A stretch of 42,908 nt of DNA from Prochlorococcus marinus. Its GTDB lineage: Bacteria > Cyanobacteriota > Cyanobacteriia > PCC-6307 > Cyanobiaceae. The stretch spans positions 1-42,908 of the forward strand of contig NZ_CVSX01000049.1 of NCBI RefSeq assembly GCF_001180305.1. Reading direction: 5' to 3'. The first letter of the stretch is position 1, and every line of letters starts with the position of its first letter. Both the position numbers and the translations under genes were made by a program. The notes beneath the pieces were generated by a model that did not search any database, was not told the DNA's origin, and worked only from the letters and a program-made list of their open reading frames with translations. Positions 16,721-25,798 of the stretch are shown here, in pieces.

Positions 16721-17729
16721 GTTATCATATAAAGGTTATTTAGAGTTCCTTAATTGGTTTTTATCTACAAAAAGTAAGTATGTTTTTGATAAAGAACCTT
16801 GGCAAATAAATGCCTTTGCAAAATTAATATCAGAATTCTCATTAATTCATAATAAGGTTATAAAGGAAGAAAATTATTCACATGAAAATCTAAGAATTCT
16901 GAGTTTCAGTGTTGAAGAATATCAAAAATCTGGAGAATATCTAGGACCAATATTAAAAATTCATGATTACGCAAATAAATTCATGAAAGATTACTTAGTA
17001 GATTTTTTAATTCATGGAAGTATGTCCACCCTAGATTATTCAAAAGGATGGAGTGATCTTGATACATTATTAATAATTAAGGAAGAAGTAGTTCAAAGTC
17101 CATATCATATTTCTAATTTAAGGGAACATGTAATAAATTTAATTCCTGAACTCTATTTAATTGATCCTTTGCAGCATCATCAATTTATAATTACAACTGA
17201 AAATTTTATGCTTAATTCAAACTATATCAATTTACCAGTAAAAACTCTTGAATTAAGTAAATCATTATTTAATAATAGTTTCCTTAAGATCACTAAAAAT
17301 AGAATCTGCCAGAATGGCATTGCTAAGGTTAACTCCATTTGTAAGTTATTTAAGGAATCTGCAGATAATGGTTATATGGATCATCATAAATTAAATAATA
17401 TTCCTCTCGAAAACAATTTTGCAAATTTAAACTGTATGTATCAATTAAAATATTTTATTGGTTGCATAATTATTCTCCCATCTTATTATTTTGATGCAAT
17501 AGGTGAACCTTGTTACAAAAGAGACTCTTTTAAAAGGTTCGTTTCAGAAGTAAAAATTAATACAGATATTCTCGACAAATGTTCTTTAATAAGATCTAAC
17601 TGGGAAAAGATAGAATCTTTTCCATACGAAGGTAACTTAATCCCCTTATGGATTTGTGAGATACTTGGCAATAATTATTTTGAAGAGGCTTATAAATTTG
17701 CTTATGAAATTTATCAAAAAATTATTTAA
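16704..17729 (+). CDS. nucleotidyltransferase-fold protein B
   Basis: A 341-residue protein. LIHGSMSTLDYSKGWSDLD (residues 102-120) gives G105-S106 and D118-x-D120, the same minimal NTase signature as its upstream neighbour but placed about 60 residues later, after a helical N-terminal region. The two share general size, and both have a mid-protein segment around LIRSNW or LLRSNWY followed by acidic residues, suggesting they are diverged paralogues. Its ATG lies inside the end of the previous gene, with an AAGGGAGG Shine-Dalgarno-like stretch about 9 nt upstream. Catalytic residues appear intact. Function unknown. Confidence 0.65.
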   Translation: MDSTAKLSYKGYLEFLNWFLSTKSKYVFDKEPWQINAFAKLISEFSLIHNKVIKEENYSHENLRILSFSVEEYQKSGEYLGPILKIHDYANKFMKDYLVDFLIHGSMSTLDYSKGWSDLDTLLIIKEEVVQSPYHISNLREHVINLIPELYLIDPLQHHQFIITTENFMLNSNYINLPVKTLELSKSLFNNSFLKITKNRICQNGIAKVNSICKLFKESADNGYMDHHKLNNIPLENNFANLNCMYQLKYFIGCIIILPSYYFDAIGEPCYKRDSFKRFVSEVKINTDILDKCSLIRSNWEKIESFPYEGNLIPLWICEILGNNYFEEAYKFAYEIYQKII

Positions 17730-17762
17730 AATATTAAAAAAGATAAATTTTATAATAATAAT

Positions 17763-17795
17763 TTTTGATTTTAGATTAATCAAAATAAATTTTTA
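17763..17795 (+). terminator. possible terminator of the 15007-17729 operon
   Basis: Inverted repeat TTTTGATT (17763-17770) and AATCAAAA (17778-17785) with a 7-nt loop, followed by TAAATTTTT and a further T-run. It lies 34 bp after the operon's last stop. The stem holds a single G and C pair, so this is weak evidence. Confidence 0.3.
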
Positions 17796-17881
17796 ATTTT
17801 TTAGGAGAGTAAATTAAAGGATGTTTAACATAATTGATTTAGCCAAACTTAACTAGAAATTTTAAGATTTGACAATAGGTT

Positions 17882-17905
17882 ATTTTAAAATTTAAATTTT
17901 AAAAT
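17882..17905. repeat. 24-bp perfect AT-only palindrome
   Basis: The sequence from 17882 to 17905 equals its own reverse complement with no G or C. It lies between converging genes (stops at 17729 and 17936). It could add to transcription termination or form a cruciform. In DNA this AT-rich it may be chance. Confidence 0.5.
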
Positions 17906-17935
17906 CTAATTTTTAAATGAAACTTTATATAGAAA

Positions 17936-19075
17936 TTAAAATGGCTCATTTCTTATTAAATCTGATATTAGAGCTTCTTGTTTTAATCTTTTATCGACTA
18001 ATTCATCTGATAAGAAATATTCTCTGACAAGTTCTTCTCCAAATCCCAGTTCTATATTTATATTTTTAAACAAATAGCTTGATCCTATGATCCCCGTAGA
18101 TATTCCGCTCACAATAATATCATTTTTATTTTTAAGATTATATAGTAATATTTCAAGTGGAAGCTCTACTAATCTTTTTTCGAGATCTCCATCACTTATA
18201 GAATTTATATTTAATTTAGCTTTTATTTCCTTTCTCAATTTTTTAATTTTCTTGGGATTAGTTTTAGGATGGTATTTAAAAATAATAAAATCTTCTTGAT
18301 CATTATAATCATTTTTTTTAAGTAATTTTATTAAGAATTTAATATAGAGATTTATTTCACCTTCTATACAAAGCCTATCATATTCCCAAAATGTACTAGT
18401 ACAGAAAATAAAAATCTTATTAAATTTATTTTTTATTTTCTTTATTTCAAAATAAGTTTTTATAAATTTTTTTTCTTGGCTTATTACATTATTAATATCT
18501 ATAAGAGCCAATTCTAATTCTTTTTTTGAAAATCTTTCAGATATTTTATTAGATTTATTTTTATTATAAATCGAGTAAATATAATATGATCCTAATAATA
18601 TCTCTTCTCTTTCTCTAGAATAATTAACTAAATTAGATTTTAACCAAGGTGGATTTTCTCTTAAGCATTCTCCAGATAAACCATCTCCTATCAATATTGT
18701 TTTAAAACTAGGTAGAATCTGCCCAAGTACTTTATACCTTTCTGATAACCATCGATATCTTGGCTGTACTACAGCAAATTTAAAAAATCTTTCCTTTAGT
18801 AATATGATATTTAATTTGGAATATAGTAATGTTATGTATAAAGCTGGATAGAAAAATAATTTCTTTAAGGTTGTTGATACATTTATTAAAAAAAAATTAT
18901 TCTTAATAATACTTTTTTCATAAATTTTTTTTAAATAAAGTAATTCTTCATATTTGTAATTTTCAAAGTTCAATATTATAAATAAAGCATTGTTAGGAGT
19001 TATTCTTCTAATCCATAATAAATTCGATATAGTATTGTTTAATGATGAATTTGTTATTACATATATATTCTTCAT
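17936..19075 (-). CDS. putative polysialyltransferase-like glycosyltransferase
   Basis: A 379-residue protein without signal peptide. The C-terminal half carries IIFKYHPKT (264-272; HP at 269-270), LPLEILL (305-311) and IVSGISTGIIGSS (321-333). Together these are the sialyl motifs of the bacterial alpha-2,8-polysialyltransferase/lipooligosaccharide sialyltransferase group (GT38/GT52-like, GT-B fold). LIGDGLSGE (128-136) matches the Asp/Glu-Gly catalytic-base region. The family uses CMP-sialic acid type donors, which fits the cytidylyltransferases at 15007 and 30362. No other polysialic export genes are seen. The assignment rests on motif recall; the real donor may be another CMP-ulosonate. 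Confidence 0.55.
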   Translation of the reverse strand: MKNIYVITNSSLNNTISNLLWIRRITPNNALFIILNFENYKYEELLYLKKIYEKSIIKNNFFLINVSTTLKKLFFYPALYITLLYSKLNIILLKERFFKFAVVQPRYRWLSERYKVLGQILPSFKTILIGDGLSGECLRENPPWLKSNLVNYSREREEILLGSYYIYSIYNKNKSNKISERFSKKELELALIDINNVISQEKKFIKTYFEIKKIKNKFNKIFIFCTSTFWEYDRLCIEGEINLYIKFLIKLLKKNDYNDQEDFIIFKYHPKTNPKKIKKLRKEIKAKLNINSISDGDLEKRLVELPLEILLYNLKNKNDIIVSGISTGIIGSSYLFKNINIELGFGEELVREYFLSDELVDKRLKQEALISDLIRNEPF

Positions 19076-19188
19076 AAATTATGTAACTTTAATCTTATAC
19101 ATCATACTACTTAAGTAAATCTTTAATTTTATAAATTAATTGATATATTAAATTAAATCTGTTATTTTATTAAGAGAAAAGTGGAAAA

Positions 19189-20352
19189 TTGATTAATAAT
19201 TTTAATAAATTACTTTCGCCTATTTATCCTTTTTATAATTTATACCCCATTGCTTCTTGTCGGTATGGGATAGAGATAGTTTTAAGAACTATTGTTCAAA
19301 AGAAAAAAAAAGTTCAATCAAAATTGTATGTGGTTTTGCCTGCTTATACATGCCAAGTCGTAGAAAATGCAATTTTAGCATCAGGATGCTTACCACTATA
19401 TTGTGATATTAACGAAACAGACTGGAGCATTTCATTTTCAGAATTTAGTAAACTTTTAAATCAATTAAAAGATCAAAAAAAGGAGATTATCGCATTTATT
19501 ATGCAGCATACCTATGGAATAACACCAGTAGATAGAGCTAAAATTATAAAAATTTGTGAGTTAAACAATATAGATATAATAGAGGACTTGGCGCACTGTT
19601 CTCATGTTTTTGAGTACAGTTCAAATTTATTTGATGATAATACTACTGCAATAATAGGAAGTTTTCAATCAAGCAAATCTATTTCAGCTTTTCAAGGCGG
19701 CATGCTTGGAATTAAAAAGAACGACAAAGAATCAAATGAAATTATTTCATCTATTCTTGCTAATGAAAAACAATCTTTTTCTTTAAGATTATTATTAGCT
19801 CAAATTATTGACACTTCTTTAAATTTAATTGATATTCCATTTTCTTCTGCCAAGAAAATTAGATCATTAATATCATATTTTTATAAAGGAATGACTTACT
19901 ATGAAAAGAAATTTATATATCTTTCTTATAAAAAAGATTTTTTTAGAAGAGGTAAAGCAAATTTCATAACAATTTTATTTATTAATATTGCTTTATTTAA
20001 TCTAAGAAGAGTTAACGAAAGAAGAATGAGATTATGTAAAATTTATTCTGAAAAATTACCAATAAATAATGTAATTAAATCTCAAATATTCAATGGAAAT
20101 ATATTAATTTTATGGCCTTTAATAAATCAAATGCATAAGGATATTTTAATAAATAATGTAAATAATAATATAATCTCTAATTGGTTCACTCCAAATATTT
20201 TTCCAAATTCATCAATATTGAATATTAATAATAACGGTATTTTCCCTAATGCCGAAAAGTTATCTTCGAATTCTTCTAGTCTTCATACTAATATTTCTAA
20301 ACTTGATGAATACAAATTAAAAAGAATAATTAAAACTTTTAAGATTAATTAA
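19189..20352 (+). CDS. DegT/DnrJ/EryC1-like PLP aminotransferase
   Basis: A 387-residue fold-type I PLP protein. It has VVLPAYTCQ and LPLYCDIN (residues about 48-75), AFIMQHTYG, the cofactor aspartate in IIEDLAHCSH (Asp133), and SFQSSKSISAFQGGMLG with the likely Schiff-base Lys163. The usual SF-x-x-x-K-x-x-x-x-x-GG spacing is kept, so it is probably active. The start is TTG at 19189; no ATG occurs in the first 100 codons that would keep the fold, and a purine-rich AAGAGAAAAGTGG precedes it. Its 3' end overlaps the converging SGNH gene by 8 bp. It probably aminates a keto-sugar nucleotide, but it diverges from the perosamine type at 21808. Confidence 0.75.
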   Translation: MINNFNKLLSPIYPFYNLYPIASCRYGIEIVLRTIVQKKKKVQSKLYVVLPAYTCQVVENAILASGCLPLYCDINETDWSISFSEFSKLLNQLKDQKKEIIAFIMQHTYGITPVDRAKIIKICELNNIDIIEDLAHCSHVFEYSSNLFDDNTTAIIGSFQSSKSISAFQGGMLGIKKNDKESNEIISSILANEKQSFSLRLLLAQIIDTSLNLIDIPFSSAKKIRSLISYFYKGMTYYEKKFIYLSYKKDFFRRGKANFITILFINIALFNLRRVNERRMRLCKIYSEKLPINNVIKSQIFNGNILILWPLINQMHKDILINNVNNNIISNWFTPNIFPNSSILNINNNGIFPNAEKLSSNSSSLHTNISKLDEYKLKRIIKTFKIN

Positions 20353-21622
20353 AGTATCTTTCATACTCTTTCAAGATTCTTTCCTTATAAATTTTTGATA
20401 AAAATTTACTTGGATGACCCATATCAAATGTTGGTAAATATGAGTAGTATTTATTAGGTAATCTTCCTGTTTTAATAAGTCTTTTTCTAATATCTTCAGA
20501 AATACTCTCTGTTATTGCATCTGTACCATCTATACAAATAATATTAGATTTTTTTATTTCATTTTCACAAATTTCTTTAAATAGATAAAATACCCTCTCT
20601 CTATTTTTTTGTTTTAAAGAATTTATCAAATCTATTTCATGCCTTGGAATATAAAATAAAAATACTAGATCTGAATTAAGAGATATACCATTTAAAGCAT
20701 CTTGAAAATTATTTTTATTATTTTCTAGTATCTCAAAATAATCTTTTGGAAGTCTTCCATAAAGACTATCAACCTCATGTGATCCAAATATATATGATTT
20801 TAATCTTGGATGCACATTACTTATTGAGAACTTGACTATTGAACATGTTCTTGAAAATAATTTTCTACAAATTAGAATATCTAAATAAAATGGATATTTT
20901 TCAAAATTAGTAATTCTCTCAATCCAATATGATTTCTTCGTGAGTCTTTTAGAAATATCAATTTCTAAAAATTTAGAATTTATTTCTGCATTAGTTAAAT
21001 TTACATTTTTAATTTCTTTACACTCATTTGGATCTAAATTATTAAGTCTTCCTAGATCTTCAATATCATTATAGTAAAGACCTATAATTGTTATTTTATT
21101 TCTCAATTTTTTTTGTTCTAGAATATTATTTAGACAAATCATCTTATACGTAATGCTTTCTAAATTCATACCTGGATAAGAAAAATTATATGCGTTACGT
21201 TTTAATATTTCCTGAGATAATAAATTTGCGAAGGTATTTTGATTATCAATATTTAAACCATATGAAGTACTGTCTCCAATAGTAATTAAGGAATTAGATA
21301 GGTTATATGAAAAATTATTCATGGATTCATCCTCATCAATTCTAAAACCATAATTATTATGTTTATAAAGTACTTTTGTTTTAGGTTCGTATTTTTCGAT
21401 TTCTGATTTCCCATCGTAAAATGATAAATACTTGCTTCCTATAATTAGTCCTTTTTTAGAAGTCATTTCTTTAGGGAATAAGGAATAAGGATTGGTTCTT
21501 CTTAAAATAATTTCTAGAACACTTGCAACACTAAAAATAAGAAATAAAAATATTATTATATTTATAGAAAGAATATTTATTTTTTTTCTTAGTTTGAAAA
21601 AATTTGATATTTTATTCCTCAT
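20345..21622 (-). CDS. membrane-anchored SGNH-like protein
   Basis: A 425-residue protein with one N-terminal TM helix (residues about 17-37) after a basic cytoplasmic stub. LITIGDSTSYGL supplies the GDS block (116-118, Ser118), YNFSYPGMN the block II Gly, IGLYYNDIED the block III Asn, and DMGHPS the D400-x-x-H403 pair. All four blocks of a catalytic SGNH hydrolase or acyltransferase are thus visible. It is the third such protein in the window and lies away from the MBOAT gene. The 8-bp tail overlap with the 19189 aminotransferase means transcripts collide there. Likely periplasmic, acting on the exported glycan. Confidence 0.75.
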   Translation of the reverse strand: MRNKISNFFKLRKKINILSINIIIFLFLIFSVASVLEIILRRTNPYSLFPKEMTSKKGLIIGSKYLSFYDGKSEIEKYEPKTKVLYKHNNYGFRIDEDESMNNFSYNLSNSLITIGDSTSYGLNIDNQNTFANLLSQEILKRNAYNFSYPGMNLESITYKMICLNNILEQKKLRNKITIIGLYYNDIEDLGRLNNLDPNECKEIKNVNLTNAEINSKFLEIDISKRLTKKSYWIERITNFEKYPFYLDILICRKLFSRTCSIVKFSISNVHPRLKSYIFGSHEVDSLYGRLPKDYFEILENNKNNFQDALNGISLNSDLVFLFYIPRHEIDLINSLKQKNRERVFYLFKEICENEIKKSNIICIDGTDAITESISEDIRKRLIKTGRLPNKYYSYLPTFDMGHPSKFLSKIYKERILKEYERYFN

Positions 21623-21807
21623 AGTTTTTATTTAAGAATTATTTCTATAAACTTTGATGATAGTTTAAAATTAATAGTTTTTATAATAAACAATATTATT
21701 GTAAAGTCTCTACAATACATTTTTTATTTAAATTATTTAAATAAAATTTTTAAAAGAGTATAATTAAATATAGAAAAATATTTTTCATATTTCGAAATTA
21801 TTTAAAG

Positions 21808-22899
21808 ATGATCCCAGTTTATGAACCTAGTCTAGATGGAAATGAATTTAATTATGTAACAGAATGCCTCAAAACTAATTGGATCTCTTCAAAAGGTAAA
21901 TTCAGTAATTTATTGTGTTCTAATTTTTCAAAATATACAAATATTAATTATGTTACTAATGTTTCGAATGGAACTTGTGCCTTAAGTCTTGCACTCGCCA
22001 CTCTAGGCATACCTAAGGGATCAGAAGTTTTAATACCTTCTTTTGGTTATGTTGCTGTTGCTGCTTCTGTTGTAAGGCATGGAGCGATACCAGTATTTGT
22101 TGATATTGATCTTTTAGATTTGCAAATAGACGTATTTGATTTAGAAAGGAAAATTAACAATAATACCTCGGCAATAATAGGAATTCATAATTATGGATAC
22201 CCCTATCGTTCTAGTATTGTTAATAAAATTGCCAAAAATTATGGAATTTTTCATATCGAAGATTGCGCTGAAGCTATTGGGACTAAAGATTATAATGGAA
22301 ACCATGTTGGTAATGAATCGGATATTTCAACGTTTAGTTTATATGCTAATAAAACCATAACTGCTGGTGAGGGTGGGTTGTTATGCTCTAATTCTAAAGA
22401 ATTGGTCGTTAGCGCTAATAATTTAAAAAATCATGCTATATCTGAACCTGGAGTCTATGATCATAATGATTTTGGATTTAATTTTAGAATGACAAATATT
22501 GCTTCTGCAATAGCACTTGCTCAGTTAGAAAATATAGAAAATAAATTATTAAGAAAAAAAGAAATTGCTAAAAAATACAAAGAAGGAATTAAATCATCTA
22601 GATTTAAATTATTTGATCCTAATCCTGAACTAAATCTAAATAGTTATTGGATGAATACACTATTAACAAAATCACCAAATGAATCAGAAATCTTAATGAA
22701 ACATCTTAAAAATAATAATATTGAAACTAGACCCTTATTCAAACCAGTTCATCTTATGGAACCGTACAATAAGTTTAGTAGTGAAAAGTTGACTGCCTCA
22801 GAAAAAATATCAGGTTGCGGAATAAATCTGCCAAGTTTTCCTTCATTAAAAAATGAACAAATTGAAATAATAATAAAAACAATAAATAATTTGGATTGA
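21808..22899 (+). CDS. sugar-nucleotide aminotransferase, perosamine-synthase-like (DegT family)
   Basis: A 363-residue PLP enzyme close to the GDP-perosamine/PseC type. Motifs in order: IPVYEPSLDGNE (2-13), NVSNGTCALSLAL (51-63), IPSFGYVAVAASV (76-88), HIEDCAEAIG (149-158, Asp152), FSLYANKTITAGEGGLL (176-192, Lys182) and NFRMTNIASAIALAQLE in the C-terminal half. It should transfer an amino group from glutamate to C4 (or C3) of a 4-keto sugar nucleotide. The product of Gmd (39900), GDP-4-keto-6-deoxymannose, is the perosamine precursor and is available in this window. The next gene starts 45 bp downstream, so the two are probably one transcript. Confidence 0.87.
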   Translation: MIPVYEPSLDGNEFNYVTECLKTNWISSKGKFSNLLCSNFSKYTNINYVTNVSNGTCALSLALATLGIPKGSEVLIPSFGYVAVAASVVRHGAIPVFVDIDLLDLQIDVFDLERKINNNTSAIIGIHNYGYPYRSSIVNKIAKNYGIFHIEDCAEAIGTKDYNGNHVGNESDISTFSLYANKTITAGEGGLLCSNSKELVVSANNLKNHAISEPGVYDHNDFGFNFRMTNIASAIALAQLENIENKLLRKKEIAKKYKEGIKSSRFKLFDPNPELNLNSYWMNTLLTKSPNESEILMKHLKNNNIETRPLFKPVHLMEPYNKFSSEKLTASEKISGCGINLPSFPSLKNEQIEIIIKTINNLD

Positions 22900-22944
22900 A
22901 ATTGAGTATTAAAAAAAATCAAATGAGACTATATTAATGTTTTT

Positions 22945-24003
22945 ATGATAAAAAATTTCGCAAAAAAAAATTTAAAAACAATACTTAAATTTTCTGTCTT
23001 AAATTTGATATATTCTTTTTTTATAATTCCTACATTTATAATTTCTCAGAATATAAAGAAAATTTTTATAAAGAAAATAAAATATCATTCGCAATATGTA
23101 AGTATTAATATTGTTGGAAATAGTGATAATTGGATACTTGGAAGAATAAAAAAAGAAATATTAGCTAATAGGTTCCTATCAAATAAGGAAGGATATAAGG
23201 TTAATTTTTTTTTACATTATTCCTTATTGCCAAATAAACCAAATAGTTGGTTTAGTAAATATCCAAATATATTATTCTTTACCCATGAAGATATTAGAAA
23301 CTATAGGCCATACTATTTATATAGGAAATTATTTTCTTATTATGAACTCATTGTTTGTATGAATAATGAGTCGAATAAATATATAAGTAGAATCATTACT
23401 AATGGAAAACATTCACATTCTGAAAAAGTTGTAACTAATTATTTTGCAGGATTATCTACTGAATTAAAACTACATGCAGAGGCATATAAGAAATCTAATT
23501 TTAAAAAAGACAACATTATAAAATTAGGATTTCATTGCAGGCCTTATTCAAGAAAAAGGCCAGAATTAGTTTCTCTCATAATAGAAAGCTTGCCAAATTT
23601 TAAGTTAATTTGTTGTGGAGAAGGCCATTCTCAACTTCCTATTTACGATAAGCTTAAATCTCTAAATAGAATCGAATTTAAGGAATATATCTATTCAGAT
23701 TTACATTTATTTTATAAAGAAATTGATTTATTAATTTGTTCTTCTTCTTTTGAAGGCGGACCTACACCTCTTATGGAGGCCAATGCTTTTGGGATTCCAT
23801 TTTTAAGCACAAATGTAGGTTTTGCAAAGGAGATTTCTACAGAATACGATAAAGTGGTTGATGTAGATTCTAGTATATCTACCATCTCCAAAAGTTTAAC
23901 TGAACTTACCAAAAATATTTATCTAAAACCTAAGACTATTTTAACTTGGGAAGAAGTAGTAGATAAGTTTTATCTACAAATAAAAAGAGTTTTAAAAGAA
24001 TAA
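22945..24003 (+). CDS. family 4-type glycosyltransferase (GT-B)
   Basis: A 352-residue protein. The C-terminal Rossmann domain shows KLGFHCRPYSRKRPELV (residues about 189-205), LICCGEGHSQLP, and the donor-binding CSSSFEGGPTPLMEANAFG (residues about 266-284) with the E-x7-E pattern of GT4 retaining transferases. The N-terminus has a hydrophobic, basic stretch (residues about 10-35) that may bind the membrane, as expected for an enzyme extending a lipid-linked glycan. It lies 45 bp after the perosamine-synthase-like gene on the same strand. Several in-frame ATG choices exist near 22936-22945. The donor is unknown. Confidence 0.82.
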   Translation: MIKNFAKKNLKTILKFSVLNLIYSFFIIPTFIISQNIKKIFIKKIKYHSQYVSINIVGNSDNWILGRIKKEILANRFLSNKEGYKVNFFLHYSLLPNKPNSWFSKYPNILFFTHEDIRNYRPYYLYRKLFSYYELIVCMNNESNKYISRIITNGKHSHSEKVVTNYFAGLSTELKLHAEAYKKSNFKKDNIIKLGFHCRPYSRKRPELVSLIIESLPNFKLICCGEGHSQLPIYDKLKSLNRIEFKEYIYSDLHLFYKEIDLLICSSSFEGGPTPLMEANAFGIPFLSTNVGFAKEISTEYDKVVDVDSSISTISKSLTELTKNIYLKPKTILTWEEVVDKFYLQIKRVLKE

Positions 24004-24031
24004 ATTTTTAAATAAAAAAAATTTATTTTTT
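24001..24031. terminator. bidirectional hairpin terminator spanning two converging stop codons
   Basis: Arms TAAATTTTT (24001-24009) and AAAAATTTA (24017-24025) pair fully around a 7-nt loop, followed by six T on the plus strand. On the minus strand TTCTTTT follows. The left arm begins with the TAA of the 22945 gene, and the right arm ends with the stop of the 24023 gene. The stem is all A-T, so its efficiency is uncertain. Confidence 0.4.
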
Positions 24032-25798
24032 AAGACTAATTAATTTTTTATTTAAATCTATTAATACATGACAGTTACTTAGTGCATTTATTCTATGGGC
24101 AACTTTTATAACGGTTAATTTATCTTTCATACCATCTAGTATTTTATTGATTTCTTCCTCTGTTTTTAAATCTAATGCACTTGTAGCTTCATCCAGAAAT
24201 AATATCTGTGAATTTCTATATAAAGCTCTTGCTATTGCAATTCTTTGTATTTGACCTCCACTTAATTTTTTACCTCTTTCACCAATAATAGAATCATATC
24301 CATCAACCATTTTTAAAATACTTTTATGAATTTTTGCTTTTTTAGCACTCTCAATTATTTTTTTCATATCGATATTTTTTGGACTATAACCTAAAGCAAT
24401 ATTCTCTTTTATTGAGCTATTGGATAAGTAAATATTTTGTGGGACATGGGCAATCAGTGAATGATAATTACTTTTAGTATTAAAATTCCTTTTGGAATTT
24501 ATATTTTTACCATTAAATAATATTTGACCTTTATTTGGTTCTAACAAACCCATCATAATATCTATTAATGTTGATTTACCGCAGCCAGTTTCACCCATAA
24601 TTCCTATAATTTGTCCTCTTTTGATAACAACGTTAAAATTTTTGAGTATATAATGATTTCCTTTCTCATATTTCATTGAAATGTTTTTAAGTTCTAAAGA
24701 TAAAAAATTTTCATAAATTTTACTTGAATTATTTTTCTTAATAAAATTGTTTTTCTTTTTTAATATATTTATTACACTTTCTATTGATCCATAATTTGAT
24801 TTTATTCCAGCCCAATTAACATAAATTTGTTGCAAAGAAGGTATTAATCTTTGACAGCCAAGAGCAAATATTCCTAAATCGGCAATAGCACTTTTAGGAT
24901 TTTCAGTACCTCCTGACAGGATTAAGGCAGCTATAATTATTATTAATGTTCCTAAAAATTCAATAATAAATCTAGGGTATGTTTTTATAAATGTATTATT
25001 TGCAGTCATCTCTCTCATCTGAGAATCATAATATTTAAATTTATTTAAATATAAATCTGAATTTTGATGAATTATCAAGTCTCTTATTGTGCCTAAACCT
25101 TCTTGAATAACTTTTACTTGATCTTTTGTTGACTTAGCAAATTCCTTACTATTTTTTATCAAACGATTTTTTGTATAAATAATCTGGACTAGATAGGCAG
25201 TTCCTAATATAGCTATTGCCATTATTATTATTGACCATTCAATACATAACAAAGTTATTACAATACTAATACTTATTATTAATGATGTTAATAATTGTAG
25301 AAAGAAATTTATTGATACTATTGTCCTATCAATATGCATTGTATTTGTTGCAATTACAGAACTAGAATCAGTTGATAGGTGTTCAATATAAGGTTTTTCT
25401 AAAGCATTTTTATAAGCTTTACAACTTAAATAATTTCCAATTGAGGAAGCATATTTTGTATTAACTTTTGAATTAATTACTCTTATAGTTGCTGCAATAA
25501 ATACGGTAACAATAAAAAATATAGCGAGTACAAAAATATTATCTTGCATAATTGATATTCCTAGGGTTTTAAATAAACCATCTAGAAATTGGTTATTGGT
25601 TTTTATTGAATTATCTGTAAAAACTGTTAGAAAAGGTATTATCGCTGTTAAAGAAACTATTTCCATAAATGCACTTATAAGCATAAGAAAAAATACGATA
25701 ATAAATTGATATTTTCTCCTTAAATTTAGTTGGTTTGATATATCTTTAAACAATTCTAAAATGTTTTTCTGTTCATATAAAATGCCTTTATTTATCAT
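24023..25798 (-). CDS. ABC exporter, fused TMD-NBD (PglK/MsbA-like glycolipid flippase)
   Basis: A 591-residue half-transporter. The N-terminal half has about six TM helices (near residues 35-60, 85-105, 165-185, 190-210, 275-295 and a weaker one before). The C-terminal half is a complete nucleotide-binding domain: Walker A GETGCGKST (402-410), Q-loop HVPQN (450-454), signature LSGGQ (512-516), Walker B ILFLDE (532-537) and H-loop AHR (567-569). It should work as a homodimer. Its overall look is of PglK, which flips lipid-linked oligosaccharides in N-glycosylation. In a cluster with no recognised Wzx or Wzy it is the best candidate for glycan export. It converges on the GT4 gene with only 19 bp between stops. 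Confidence 0.9.
   Translation of the reverse strand: MINKGILYEQKNILELFKDISNQLNLRRKYQFIIVFFLMLISAFMEIVSLTAIIPFLTVFTDNSIKTNNQFLDGLFKTLGISIMQDNIFVLAIFFIVTVFIAATIRVINSKVNTKYASSIGNYLSCKAYKNALEKPYIEHLSTDSSSVIATNTMHIDRTIVSINFFLQLLTSLIISISIVITLLCIEWSIIIMAIAILGTAYLVQIIYTKNRLIKNSKEFAKSTKDQVKVIQEGLGTIRDLIIHQNSDLYLNKFKYYDSQMREMTANNTFIKTYPRFIIEFLGTLIIIIAALILSGGTENPKSAIADLGIFALGCQRLIPSLQQIYVNWAGIKSNYGSIESVINILKKKNNFIKKNNSSKIYENFLSLELKNISMKYEKGNHYILKNFNVVIKRGQIIGIMGETGCGKSTLIDIMMGLLEPNKGQILFNGKNINSKRNFNTKSNYHSLIAHVPQNIYLSNSSIKENIALGYSPKNIDMKKIIESAKKAKIHKSILKMVDGYDSIIGERGKKLSGGQIQRIAIARALYRNSQILFLDEATSALDLKTEEEINKILDGMKDKLTVIKVAHRINALSNCHVLIDLNKKLISLKK

Noticed and set aside
17821..17856. Micro-ORF with an AAAGG leader encoding an 11-residue peptide
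   Set aside because: Too short, no similarity or conserved context to judge; chance expectation is high.
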